Origin: JANXMY01 sp964251675
GTDB taxonomy: Bacteria; Armatimonadota; Armatimonadia; Armatimonadales; Capsulimonadaceae
Assembly (NCBI GenBank): GCA_964251675.1
Contig: CAXUKS010000008.1
Span: 70,821-134,820, forward strand
Direction: 5' to 3'
Length of the DNA: 64,000 bases
Of the stretch, positions 41,866 to 48,681 are shown one piece after another (the stretch's first letter is position 1; each line of letters opens with the position of its first letter). The notes under the pieces are model-generated. The model made no database searches, was not told the DNA's origin, and saw only the letters and a program-made list of their open reading frames with translations. A program made the position numbers and the translations under genes.

Positions 41866-42546
41866 TCAGGCAAAGTAGTCGCCCATCTTCGGGGCTGATC
41901 TGTCTCTCATTCCCAGCATGGCCCGCTGTAGGGCGTTATCCACAGACCTTTGATTGCGCCCACTCTGCTTCGCGATCTCCGCGTAGTCCATTCCCGTCAA
42001 CCAAAGCAGAAAAACGGACGTTTCAAGCTTGGTGAGACGCGCTGCGGCCAGGGCTTCTTCCACGTTGTCCTGGTGGATAATCGAGCCCAGCGCCTGCATC
42101 TCAGTGTCTGCGCTCACGTCAGCCATATCTGCGAGCATATCCCCCATGGTCTGCTCGCCGCCGTCGCCGCCGTCCTCGCATGGAGCCTCAAGTGACAGCC
42201 ATGCGACGTACTTGTCCGCCTCCGCAGCCTGCCTGCGATGTGCACCTGCGACTGATCTTACGCGAGTAATAACTTCCGCTCGGCCACAGAGCGCCGCAAA
42301 GTGTCTGAGCTTCAAGCCCCTGTCTGGCTTATATGTGTCAACAGCTTTAATTATGCCGTACAGGGCAAACATTTCAACGTCGTCAAGTTCAAGCCCTATC
42401 ACTGCCAGCTTATTTCTATACGCTTTGCCAGCCAGAAGCCGCGCGACGGGGCGCAGGGCCTCGATCTTTTTCTCACGCGACCACCGTTTAGGCACATCGC
42501 CTGCGTCTCCTATGCGCCATTCACGTGCTGCTGCTGTACTGCCCAT
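41866..42546 (-). CDS. Phage-encoded sigma70-family RNA polymerase sigma factor
   Basis: A 226-aa sigma factor of the SigH/SigF size class. A region 2 core is visible (VEMFALYGIIKAVDTYKPDR, then KLRHFAALCGRAEVITRVRS) and a region 4 HTH (LTKLETSVFLLWLTGMDYAE, then IAKQSGRNQRSVDNALQRAM). Between them is an acidic linker (GGDGGEQTMGDMLADMADVS). Such phage sigma factors can direct late transcription or redirect the host polymerase. It is divergent from the csrA-like gene, sharing a 99 bp control region, and convergent with the late block. No anti-sigma gene is next to it. Confidence 0.82.
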   Translation of the reverse strand: MGSTAAAREWRIGDAGDVPKRWSREKKIEALRPVARLLAGKAYRNKLAVIGLELDDVEMFALYGIIKAVDTYKPDRGLKLRHFAALCGRAEVITRVRSVAGAHRRQAAEADKYVAWLSLEAPCEDGGDGGEQTMGDMLADMADVSADTEMQALGSIIHQDNVEEALAAARLTKLETSVFLLWLTGMDYAEIAKQSGRNQRSVDNALQRAMLGMRDRSAPKMGDYFA

Positions 42547-42593
42547 TCCCTGGGCCTCCCTTGACCCAGGGGAGCTTTATACAGGCGAACTGT

Positions 42594-42609
42594 TGGCACG
42601 TTTTATGCA
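42594..42609 (+). promoter_or_regulatory. Sigma54-like -24/-12 promoter before csrA
   Basis: TGGCACG-TTTT-ATGCA matches the sigma54 consensus TGGCACG-N4-TTGCA at every fixed base but one, with correct GG-GC spacing. It lies 37 bases before the csrA-like ATG. No sigma54 activator gene is seen in the window. A sigma70 pair with normal spacing is not found here; the alternative is a promoter for the phage sigma factor. Confidence 0.5.
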
Positions 42610-42645
42610 AGGTGAAGGAAGCAAACAACCACGGAGGATACTCAA

Positions 42646-42837
42646 ATGCTCGTTCTCACACGCCGCGTCGGCGACATCATCTGTTTCGGCGACCCTAAGT
42701 CGGAAGATGCGCCTATCGAAATTCAAGTCGCCCAAATTCGCAGAGACGGTGCGATTCGCATCGGGATTGTCGCGCCTCCTGAGACGGTTGTGGATCGTCT
42801 CGAAATCTGGGAAGAGAAAAAAGCGGAGCAGAAATAG
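42646..42837 (+). CDS. csrA: CsrA/RsmA-family RNA-binding regulator
   Basis: A 63-aa CsrA homologue. The start MLVLTRRVGD carries L4 and R6, which contact the GGA motif of RNA, and the end IRIGIVAPPETVVDRLEIWEE holds the second RNA-contact segment with R51 in the place of CsrA Arg44. A seven-residue insertion (PKSEDAP) follows strand 1. CsrA dimers bind GGA in loops over ribosome sites and block or open translation. GGAGG precedes ATG 42646, so it may regulate itself. It opens an operon with the restriction-enzyme candidate. Confidence 0.9.
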   Translation: MLVLTRRVGDIICFGDPKSEDAPIEIQVAQIRRDGAIRIGIVAPPETVVDRLEIWEEKKAEQK

Positions 42838-42885
42838 CCCACGCTGGTGAAGGATTCTTGTAAGGCTTTAAACAATAAGGCCGTC

Positions 42886-43701
42886 ATGCAAAAAAAAGAT
42901 GTTTCTACAAAGCCAGTCGATATAGAGGCTTTGGAACTTGCTGCCGCAACACCTGTCCCCGTGTCTGATACAGGATTTAACCCTGAAGCGATTTTGCCTT
43001 ATGGATTGGAAGTTTCCCATGTCCGTGATGCGATGAATTCTTTCGTTGAGTTCCTTGGCTTCCTGAACAGGGAGCTTAACACAAGGCAAATCGAGCGCCT
43101 TGAGACAATGCTTATGCCTGCAAATTACAGCAGCATTGTGGGCGAGTTTATGAGCTCGGGTATCCCTAAATACAGCCCGACAATCGTCAAAAACCGCTAC
43201 CATAATGGTCACCCTGATATGCTCCCAAAGGGGAAATACAGAAATGACGAAGCACAACATGAAAGCGAAGGGATTGAGATCAAGGGGTCACGCTACCTGA
43301 AGGGGTGGCAAGGACACAACGCCGAAGACGTTTGGCTGATGGTATTCGTGTTTGACAGTAATCGACCTACAGACAGTCCAAACCCAACGAACCCTGGTCC
43401 AGACAAGAATGGTAAAGCGCGCCCGACGCCAAAAGCGGTCTTCCCCAAACCTTTCCGCTTCGTTAAAGTGGTCTGTGCCAAAATCGAGAAATCCGACTGG
43501 AAAGAAGCGGGCAGGAACGAGGGCAGCCGACGTACACCAACTGCTACGGTCATCGCATCGGGTGTAAAAAAGATGGAAGACAACTGGATTTACCGCGACC
43601 CCGATATAAAAACACTCAAACTGGCCGATGATGCCAATGACCCAGAGTCAGAACATCGGGAAAACTCAGAGGAAGCCAGTTTGTTTGAGGAAGCCGAATG
43701 A
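42886..43701 (+). CDS. Candidate type II restriction endonuclease (PD-EXK)
   Basis: A 271-aa protein with a spaced nuclease signature: P110-D111, then E131-I-K133 in SEGIEIKGSRYLKGWQGHN. This PD-(X)19-EXK arrangement and the basic, aromatic surroundings fit restriction endonucleases. The convergent gene downstream encodes a DNA methyltransferase, the usual partner. ATG 42886 is chosen because AAGG lies five bases before it. A C-terminal acidic tail ends at the start of a perfect inverted repeat. The recognition site cannot be predicted. It could be another PD-EXK nuclease, such as a repair or defence enzyme. Confidence 0.6.
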   Translation: MQKKDVSTKPVDIEALELAAATPVPVSDTGFNPEAILPYGLEVSHVRDAMNSFVEFLGFLNRELNTRQIERLETMLMPANYSSIVGEFMSSGIPKYSPTIVKNRYHNGHPDMLPKGKYRNDEAQHESEGIEIKGSRYLKGWQGHNAEDVWLMVFVFDSNRPTDSPNPTNPGPDKNGKARPTPKAVFPKPFRFVKVVCAKIEKSDWKEAGRNEGSRRTPTATVIASGVKKMEDNWIYRDPDIKTLKLADDANDPESEHRENSEEASLFEEAE

Positions 43702-43749
43702 GAGATCATGGACCTTGAATCTTATGCCAAGTCAAGGTCCATGATCTCT
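43701..43749. terminator. 18 bp perfect inverted repeat between convergent R and M genes
   Basis: AGAGATCATGGACCTTGA (43701-43718) is mirrored exactly by 43732-43749 around a 13-base loop. It spans the last bases of the nuclease gene and the last codons of the methyltransferase gene, so it can act as a two-way terminator; U-tracts are poor. Transcripts from both genes would also form hairpins or anneal to each other. Confidence 0.65.
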
Positions 43750-44741
43750 TGATCTTGCTGCTGCTTTGGTGGTGCGATCTTAAGCTTCGATAATTGCGGA
43801 ATCGCATTGGTCGCCATGTCATAATACTCCGTCACGCGCTCCACGCCGACTGCCTTCAGCCCCATGGCATTCGCCGCTGCAACGGTTGCACCAGAACCCA
43901 TGAAAGGGTCTGCTATAACACCTTCGCCTAGTGGAAGTGCCGCATGAACGATCTGGCGCATGAACGACTGTGGCTTTATACTTGGGTGATTTGCTATTTC
44001 TCGCTCACGTTTTGGAGTTCTCTCCGACAAGATCACATCGGAGAATGGTTTGTCATCTGGGGTGCGCCGAAGCCCTCCTGTGCCAAACTCACGAAGGCAA
44101 TCACTTACCGTCATCCCCTTGGGAAGAGGCTTTCTCAAGATGCCCCAAGGCTCGTAGCAACCGCTAGGGAGGGAACACACACCCGCGAATTCCTGTTCAG
44201 CCCCTTTGGGCCTATCCCCGCCACGAAGCGTTCTGACGAGGCGGACCATTTCCGTCCTAAACTCTAAACCTCCCTCGATTAGTGCGCTGAATACGAGCTG
44301 CGAAAGAAACGAGTTGCTCGCTAAAAAAACGTGAGCCCCAGGACGGAGGGCGCGTACACTAGACTCGGCAAACGCTATGAAATAATCACGTACGATCTCT
44401 CGCTCCTTTGAACTCAGAGCTGTGAAACGCGGCAGTGGGGCCCTCGCCACACCATTCAACACGGGAGGCAGCCTCCAAATACCTTTGGTGCCTTCTTTGC
44501 GCTTCTCAATCTGGTCCAGCTCGTATTCCTTAACGCCGTATGGAGGGTCTGTCACCAGCGCGTGAAGACTGTTTTCAGGAATTGCGTCCAGCCAGTCGAA
44601 GCTATTTGCATAAACAATAAAAGACCCGCTGGTATTTCCGATGGAGCGTGTTGGAAAGCCGCGCCGAAGAGGATCGCGCTCAACTGGTGATTGAGTGACT
44701 TTAGATAGCGTTGTGCTTGGGGCGGGAACCGTCATTGTCAT
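43722..44741 (-). CDS. DNA methyltransferase, beta-type (N4-cytosine or N6-adenine)
   Basis: A 339-aa DNA methylase with catalytic motif IV TDPPYGV (DPPY at 65-68) before the SAM-binding motif I FMGSG near residue 290, the order of beta-class enzymes. HPSIKPQSFMRQIV, before motif I, is the conserved X-region seen in this family. Between the two lies a target-recognition region of about 170 residues. AGAGG is six bases before ATG 44741. Its natural job is to protect phage DNA from the convergent nuclease, or to evade other host restriction if orphan. Confidence 0.88.
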   Translation of the reverse strand: MTMTVPAPSTTLSKVTQSPVERDPLRRGFPTRSIGNTSGSFIVYANSFDWLDAIPENSLHALVTDPPYGVKEYELDQIEKRKEGTKGIWRLPPVLNGVARAPLPRFTALSSKEREIVRDYFIAFAESSVRALRPGAHVFLASNSFLSQLVFSALIEGGLEFRTEMVRLVRTLRGGDRPKGAEQEFAGVCSLPSGCYEPWGILRKPLPKGMTVSDCLREFGTGGLRRTPDDKPFSDVILSERTPKREREIANHPSIKPQSFMRQIVHAALPLGEGVIADPFMGSGATVAAANAMGLKAVGVERVTEYYDMATNAIPQLSKLKIAPPKQQQDQEIMDLDLA

Positions 44742-44774
44742 AGTATACCTCTGATTTCTGTTTGAGTTTTGTCT

Positions 44775-45638
44775 TCAGAACGGCACTTCGTCTTCGGCCA
44801 AATCCACGGAGTCCAGACCCATACAAGATTCGCGGATGGGGCAAAATGTGCACGCTGGGCCTGGATCAGCGATGGGAACCTCCGCTTTGCGCTTCAAAAG
44901 GGCACTCGTCAGAATTTTGTGCTGGCTGCGGACCATGTCTTGAGTCACATAGTCAACAGAAACCTGACCATCTTCAAAATCGACCCAAATCAGCTCAAGA
45001 ACGTATTTGTATCCAGGCCATTTACGTGCCGCTATCCAGATTAGCAAAAAGCATTCGGCAAGATTGATTGTTTGGCGAGTGGACTTAAAATCCTGAATCA
45101 CAAGCACGCCTGGGTCTCTGATGAGAACGCGATCAATGGTCCCCGCGATTCTCACCAAAGGTTCGCCCATGTAATTGTAGTCAAATTCTGACTGAGTTTC
45201 GAGCGCGATTATGGCCTGCAAATCCTCGGGATCGGTGTTGTCCACCAAAAGTAGAGTCATCGCAGACACAATTGCGATTTCTGCCTCTCGATCCACGTCA
45301 CGCTCATACCTGGCCGCATACACAGCCGACGCCGCGAACGCCTCAACATCCTTGATAGGAATTTGGCAAACACCGTCGGCGTCGGTCCAACGCGCTGCAT
45401 GCAGGGCTCGAAGCGTCTCATGCCATGCGCTCCCCCTGGGCACCGTCACGGGCGGCGCAGGGCGGTTTTTAGGCCAGAGTTTGCGAACGCGGAGAGTATC
45501 GTACTTTTTTCCGCATAAAATTAGGTCACTGACACTCGACGGAGTGAGCAAGGGGAGTCCCGTCCAGCGTGAGTCTCGGCTGAGTGCTAGGTCACTACGG
45601 TTAGTAGTTTGGTTGGTAGTGTTGCTTTGTACTGGCAT
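44775..45638 (-). CDS. PD-(D/E)XK nuclease with four-cysteine cluster (Cas4/RecB-like)
   Basis: A 287-aa nuclease. One cysteine near the N-terminus (C42 in LILCGKKYDTLR) and three near the C-terminus (CTFCPIRESC) form an iron-sulfur cluster like Cas4 and AddB. The nuclease core shows AGTIDRVLIRDPGVLVIQDFKSTR (D and DxK motif). ATG 45638 is chosen because GGAGGG lies four bases upstream. In phages these enzymes act in recombination and end processing. It shares the leftward strand with the rep-like gene upstream and the methyltransferase downstream. Confidence 0.75.
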   Translation of the reverse strand: MPVQSNTTNQTTNRSDLALSRDSRWTGLPLLTPSSVSDLILCGKKYDTLRVRKLWPKNRPAPPVTVPRGSAWHETLRALHAARWTDADGVCQIPIKDVEAFAASAVYAARYERDVDREAEIAIVSAMTLLLVDNTDPEDLQAIIALETQSEFDYNYMGEPLVRIAGTIDRVLIRDPGVLVIQDFKSTRQTINLAECFLLIWIAARKWPGYKYVLELIWVDFEDGQVSVDYVTQDMVRSQHKILTSALLKRKAEVPIADPGPACTFCPIRESCMGLDSVDLAEDEVPF

Positions 45639-45682
45639 ATTTCCCTCCATGTTGTGCGGCCAGACTTGCAACCGCGTTTACG

Positions 45683-47045
45683 TTAATCTTCTGCCTCCGC
45701 CTCGGGGGCAGAGTCCTCCATCAAAACATCTGGCACAGCGAGCGACATTTTAGCCTCGACCTGCTGGCACATCGCCAAAACCGCCGTGAGTGTGGCAGAG
45801 TTTGCCTCTTCAATGCCTTTTGAAAGATAGCGAGCAAAGACTGACTCGCCGCGCACCCTGGAAACCGCCGTTTGAACCACGTCTGGGCCAAAGGCTTGCA
45901 CCTTTGCCAGTAGCGCCTGGCGGGCCAGGGCCAGCGCAGAGGGCTTCTCACTGTTATCCTGCGGCGCAGGCACAGGCGGCGGGGCTACTGGCAGGCCGTC
46001 GGGCTTCCCAGGGGCATCCATGCCCTTGGCGATGCCCCCCAGCATGCCTGCCACTTCAGGGGCTGGAGGGGCGTTATGGGCCTGCTTTTCGGCTTCCTCC
46101 GCTTGTTCAGCCGCCTCGGCGCGGCGGCGCTCCTCTGGGCTGGCATTGGCGCTGCGCATGCAGCCTAATCGGACAAGGACAGCTTCAGAAGACAGCAGGA
46201 GATTGTCAGTGATTACAGTGCGCATCCAGGCAGCAGGGGAGTCCAGGCCAATTTTCTTATCCTTGATCTGTGCCGACAACACAGCAATATCCCAGACCTC
46301 CTGCCTATCCTTGCATTTCGCAATTAAATTCTCAAAAGAAATCAGACTCCCCCTCTCACCAAACATCTTCCAAGCTTGGTGAGCATTTTCAAAAACAGGG
46401 GTCGAAGACTCCTGAGTCTTTGACTCTTTTAAATTCTTAGTATTAAGAGTCTTAAGAAGATGCCCATTTTCGGGTATCGGCTGATGCCCATTTTCGGGTA
46501 TCGGCTGATGCCCATTTTCGGGTATCGGCTGATGCCCNNNNNNNNNNNNNNNNNNNNNNNNNNNNNNNNNNNNNNNNNNNNNNNNNNNNNNNNNNNNNNN
46601 NNNNNNNNNNNNNNNNNNNNNNNNNNNNNNNNNNNNNATTTTCGGGTATCGATTCGGCTTTGTCACCAGATTCGGGTATCGATTCGGCTTTGTCACCAGA
46701 TTCGGGCATCGGTCGATACCCATTTTCGGGCATCGGGTTTTCTTTGCTCCCCAGATACCGCGAAGGGACCACGATCTGCCGCTCGTTAGGTTTGGGGTTT
46801 GTGATCTGGATGTGACCGCGAGCCTCCAGTTCCCGAAGCTGCCGCTGAATTGTCGTAGCCCCTTTGCCTCGACGCGCCATGAAATGAGCATCGCCTGCTT
46901 CGCAGTTCCCATATTTTGCGAAGAGACCGAAAATCTCTCCGAACAGCAGGATCGCGCCATCACTGAGTTCGTGATCTTGAGCCACTTCGACAGGAATGCG
47001 ATAATAGTTGACAATCTCGGTTTCTTTTGAGTATACTTCTGGCAT
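45683..47045 (-). CDS. Replication initiator-like protein with internal repeats (assembly gap)
   Basis: The coding sequence is split by 100 Ns at 46538-46637, and the frames on either side do not match, as expected when the true gap length is unknown. The N-terminal part (ATG 47045) has a winged-helix domain (ELSDGAILLFGEIFGLFAKY, then GKGATTIQRQLRELEARGHI), as in phage replisome organisers. It leads into tandem peptide repeats: two 10-residue (IPESGDKAES) and, past the gap, three 8-residue (GHQPIPEN). The C-terminal part is acidic and Pro/Ala-rich. Tandem DNA repeats in an initiator gene recall the lambda O origin. Confidence 0.62.
46461..46750. repeat. Tandem repeats inside the rep-like gene, around the gap
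   Basis: The core CGGGTATCG or CGGGCATCG occurs seven times: at 46471, 46495 and 46519 with a period of 24, then 46643 and 46673 with a period of 30, then 46703 and 46728. The gap interrupts the array, so more copies are expected. They may be initiator binding sites. Confidence 0.8.
46538..46637. other. Assembly gap (100 N)
   Basis: Exactly 100 unknown bases lie within the tandem-repeat array. A round number points to a placeholder for a gap of unknown size, probably collapsed because of the repeats. Confidence 0.98.
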
Positions 47046-47167
47046 AACGACGCGCACCTCCAGGGCGCGGCGGGGTAGAAAGCGCGTCCTGTGCAACCAG
47101 GTCGCGTTTTCGCTTTTTAAAATGTAGGTCGTTGATCTATGAAAGTGGCGAAAATTCCTTACTTCGC

Positions 47168-48154
47168 CTAGATGATACGTTCTGTGCTGCGCTTAGTCTC
47201 AAACTCGGACATATCGATCTGGCCTACAGCTTCCAGGGCCGCACGCGTGTGCTCGAAATCGTTGTGCAAATAGCCCTTCGTCGTCGCCAGGCTGGAATGC
47301 CCTGCGGCCTTGGAAGCAGCCAGGAGATTAACTTGAGCCATGGCAGTCAGACCGTAGTGCCTGAGTGCCCTCGGCGTGATGTCTGGCATTCCCGCTTCAG
47401 TCGCGTACTTTTTGAACAGGCGCGACCAGTCGCAAACTGTCATTTTGCTTCCACGATCACTCACAAACAAATAGTTGCTCGGCGAGTTTTTGGGCCTGAC
47501 TTTGAGATAGGAATCAACCGCGTAAACAACATCGGCGTAGATAGGCGCATAGCGTGGTTCTCGGTCCTTTGCCGTGCGGATCACAATGCGCCCTGCCTCG
47601 GGCTGATAGTCGTCCAGTAGCAAGTTGAATGGTTCGCAGGGCCTGGTCCCAGTGCGTGCGGCCATCATGATGATCGCCGTATCTCGCCGCCAGAGGAAGC
47701 GATTCTTCTCGGGCGTGAGGAATGCGGCGTTTGGGTTTTTGGATACCAGCCGAATATCGTGGACAGTGTTCAGCAGCTTCTTCAGCTTCGTCGGAGTGGG
47801 GCAGGGGATGTGCGGCTTGATCTTCGGCGGCATTTTGTAGTCGGCCAAAGGGTTCGCCGCAACAAGCTTCGCTTTCACTGCGATCACAAACATCGAATTC
47901 GCGAGCATGATCTCGGCGCGAAGCGTATTGTTGTTGATCCCCGCCTGCTTGCGCCGCGCCATCCTCTCCTCCATGTGCAGATCGGAAAACTCCTGCGCCG
48001 TGACTCCCTGGGCTTCCATGTCTCGGATCAGCGGCAACAGGTACCAAGACACAGACTTCAAAGTCACAGCTTCACAACGCGCAGCTTTGTAGGTGTAAAA
48101 ACGCTTATAAATGGGCGTCCAGGTGCTTGTCGATTTTGTCTCTAGGCTTTCCAC
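47168..48154 (-). CDS. int: Tyrosine-recombinase integrase
   Basis: A 328-aa integrase. The C-terminal catalytic domain shows Arg I (AARTGTRPCEPFNL), Lys in TAKDREPR, the box II segment TPRALRHYGLT, the histidine in AGHSSLATT and the nucleophile tyrosine in KGYLHND. Box II normally reads HxLRH; here the first histidine is arginine. GTG 48154 is used because AAGGGGGA lies eight bases before it; a TTG at 48205 would place the start inside the adjacent terminator. The gene is next to the right attachment site, as usual. Confidence 0.92.
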   Translation of the reverse strand: MESLETKSTSTWTPIYKRFYTYKAARCEAVTLKSVSWYLLPLIRDMEAQGVTAQEFSDLHMEERMARRKQAGINNNTLRAEIMLANSMFVIAVKAKLVAANPLADYKMPPKIKPHIPCPTPTKLKKLLNTVHDIRLVSKNPNAAFLTPEKNRFLWRRDTAIIMMAARTGTRPCEPFNLLLDDYQPEAGRIVIRTAKDREPRYAPIYADVVYAVDSYLKVRPKNSPSNYLFVSDRGSKMTVCDWSRLFKKYATEAGMPDITPRALRHYGLTAMAQVNLLAASKAAGHSSLATTKGYLHNDFEHTRAALEAVGQIDMSEFETKRSTERII

Positions 48155-48203
48155 TGTAACATCCCCCTTAAAATCGACCGTAAAAGGCCCGAATTTGAAA
48201 CAC

Positions 48204-48242
48204 AAAAAAGCGCCGACGATCCTTTTTGGATCGTCGGCGCTT
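48204..48242 (-). terminator. Intrinsic terminator for tRNA-Leu
   Basis: AAGCGCCGACGATCC pairs with GGATCGTCGGCGCTT around five Ts; read leftward it ends in TTTTTT. It stops the leftward tRNA-Leu transcript before the integrase. It is phage DNA that replaces the original terminator at 6137-6179. Confidence 0.9.
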
Positions 48243-48282
48243 GTGCAGCACCCTGAAATTACTCTAAAATTCTACACATCTT

Positions 48283-48347
48283 ATGCCGAAGGCGAGACTC
48301 GAACTCGCATGCCCTTGCGAGCACTGCGACCTGAACACAGCGTGTAT
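48283..48347 (-). repeat. Right attachment site (phage-supplied tRNA-Leu 3' part)
   Basis: 65 bases identical to 6182-6246. Outside bases differ at once on both sides (T/C at the left edge, A/C at the right edge), so this defines the crossover region. It provides the 3' part of the intact tRNA-Leu gene. Confidence 0.93.
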
Positions 48348-48366
48348 ACCATTTCACCACTTCGGC
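48284..48366 (-). tRNA. tRNA-Leu (CAG)
   Basis: The leftward gene folds as a class II tRNA: acceptor GCCGAAG/CTTCGGC, anticodon stem CTGTG/CGCAG with loop TTCAGGT (anticodon CAG), a long variable arm (CTCGCAAGGGC) and T-arm GCGAG/CTCGC, discriminator A. It is the integration target; the 5' 19 bases are chromosomal and the rest lies in the att repeat. Confidence 0.94.
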
Positions 48367-48469
48367 GTGTCTCGGTCAGGTGTCGGTATTATACTCACTC
48401 GCTGACAGGATTGTCAAGAGGCAGAAAGCCGCCTGCAAAAAAAGTATTCAAACAAACTATTGTTTGTGC

Positions 48470-48498
48470 TTGACAAAGCGGCTCCTGTGCCTTATACT
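48470..48498 (+). promoter_or_regulatory. Sigma70 promoter of the NlpC/P60 gene
   Basis: TTGACA (48470-48475) and TATACT (48493-48498) with a 17-base spacer, followed by about 175 bases of leader. Confidence 0.85.
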
Positions 48499-48506
48499 GG
48501 GAACCA

Positions 48507-48660
48507 AGAGGCAGCGGCATCCACGCCGGGCCGGCACTGACGCCGCTCCCAAGCCTCCCCGGTCCTGACTTCACAGCCTGAAGAAATGACCGGTTTTCAC
48601 CGATAATTAAACCATCATTACAATTTTGTCTCTGCGTATTAACGCTGAATTGACTCCGAG
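48507..48660 (+). promoter_or_regulatory. Structured 5' leader of the NlpC/P60 gene
   Basis: The long leader can fold into at least two stems: AGCGGC with GCCGCT near 48511-48547, and CCGGTC with GACCGG near 48559-48594. NlpC hydrolases are known targets of c-di-AMP riboswitches in other bacteria, but I do not find the conserved bases of that class here, so no riboswitch family is assigned. Confidence 0.35.
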
Positions 48661-48681
48661 AACCGTGAGGAGGATCGTGTT

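Larger units (their letters stand above)
6182..48347. mobile_element. Complete siphovirus-like prophage integrated in tRNA-Leu
   Basis: A 65 bp perfect direct repeat (6182-6246 and 48283-48347) bounds about 42.1 kb containing an integrase, repressors, replication genes, terminase, HK97-type portal, protease and capsid, a long-tail module with a 1595-aa tape measure, lysis-like genes and a tRNA. The repeat is the 3' part of a tRNA-Leu gene; the right copy sits next to the integrase and restores a full tRNA. I see no transposase and no interrupted structural gene, apart from a 100-N gap in one early gene, so the element could be functional. Confidence 0.93.

Noticed and set aside
44775..45638. 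Cas4 as sign of a CRISPR system
   Set aside because: No array and no cas1/cas2; phage recombination nucleases share this fold.
46461..46750. Possible CRISPR array
   Set aside because: The repeats are contiguous, lack spacers of unique sequence, and lie in a coding frame where they encode peptide repeats; no cas genes are present.
6182..48347. Diversity-generating retroelement or transposon inside the prophage
   Set aside because: No reverse transcriptase, template/variable repeat pair or transposase found in any frame.
48507..48660. c-di-AMP (ydaO) riboswitch
   Set aside because: The gene type would fit, but the conserved core bases of that class are not found.
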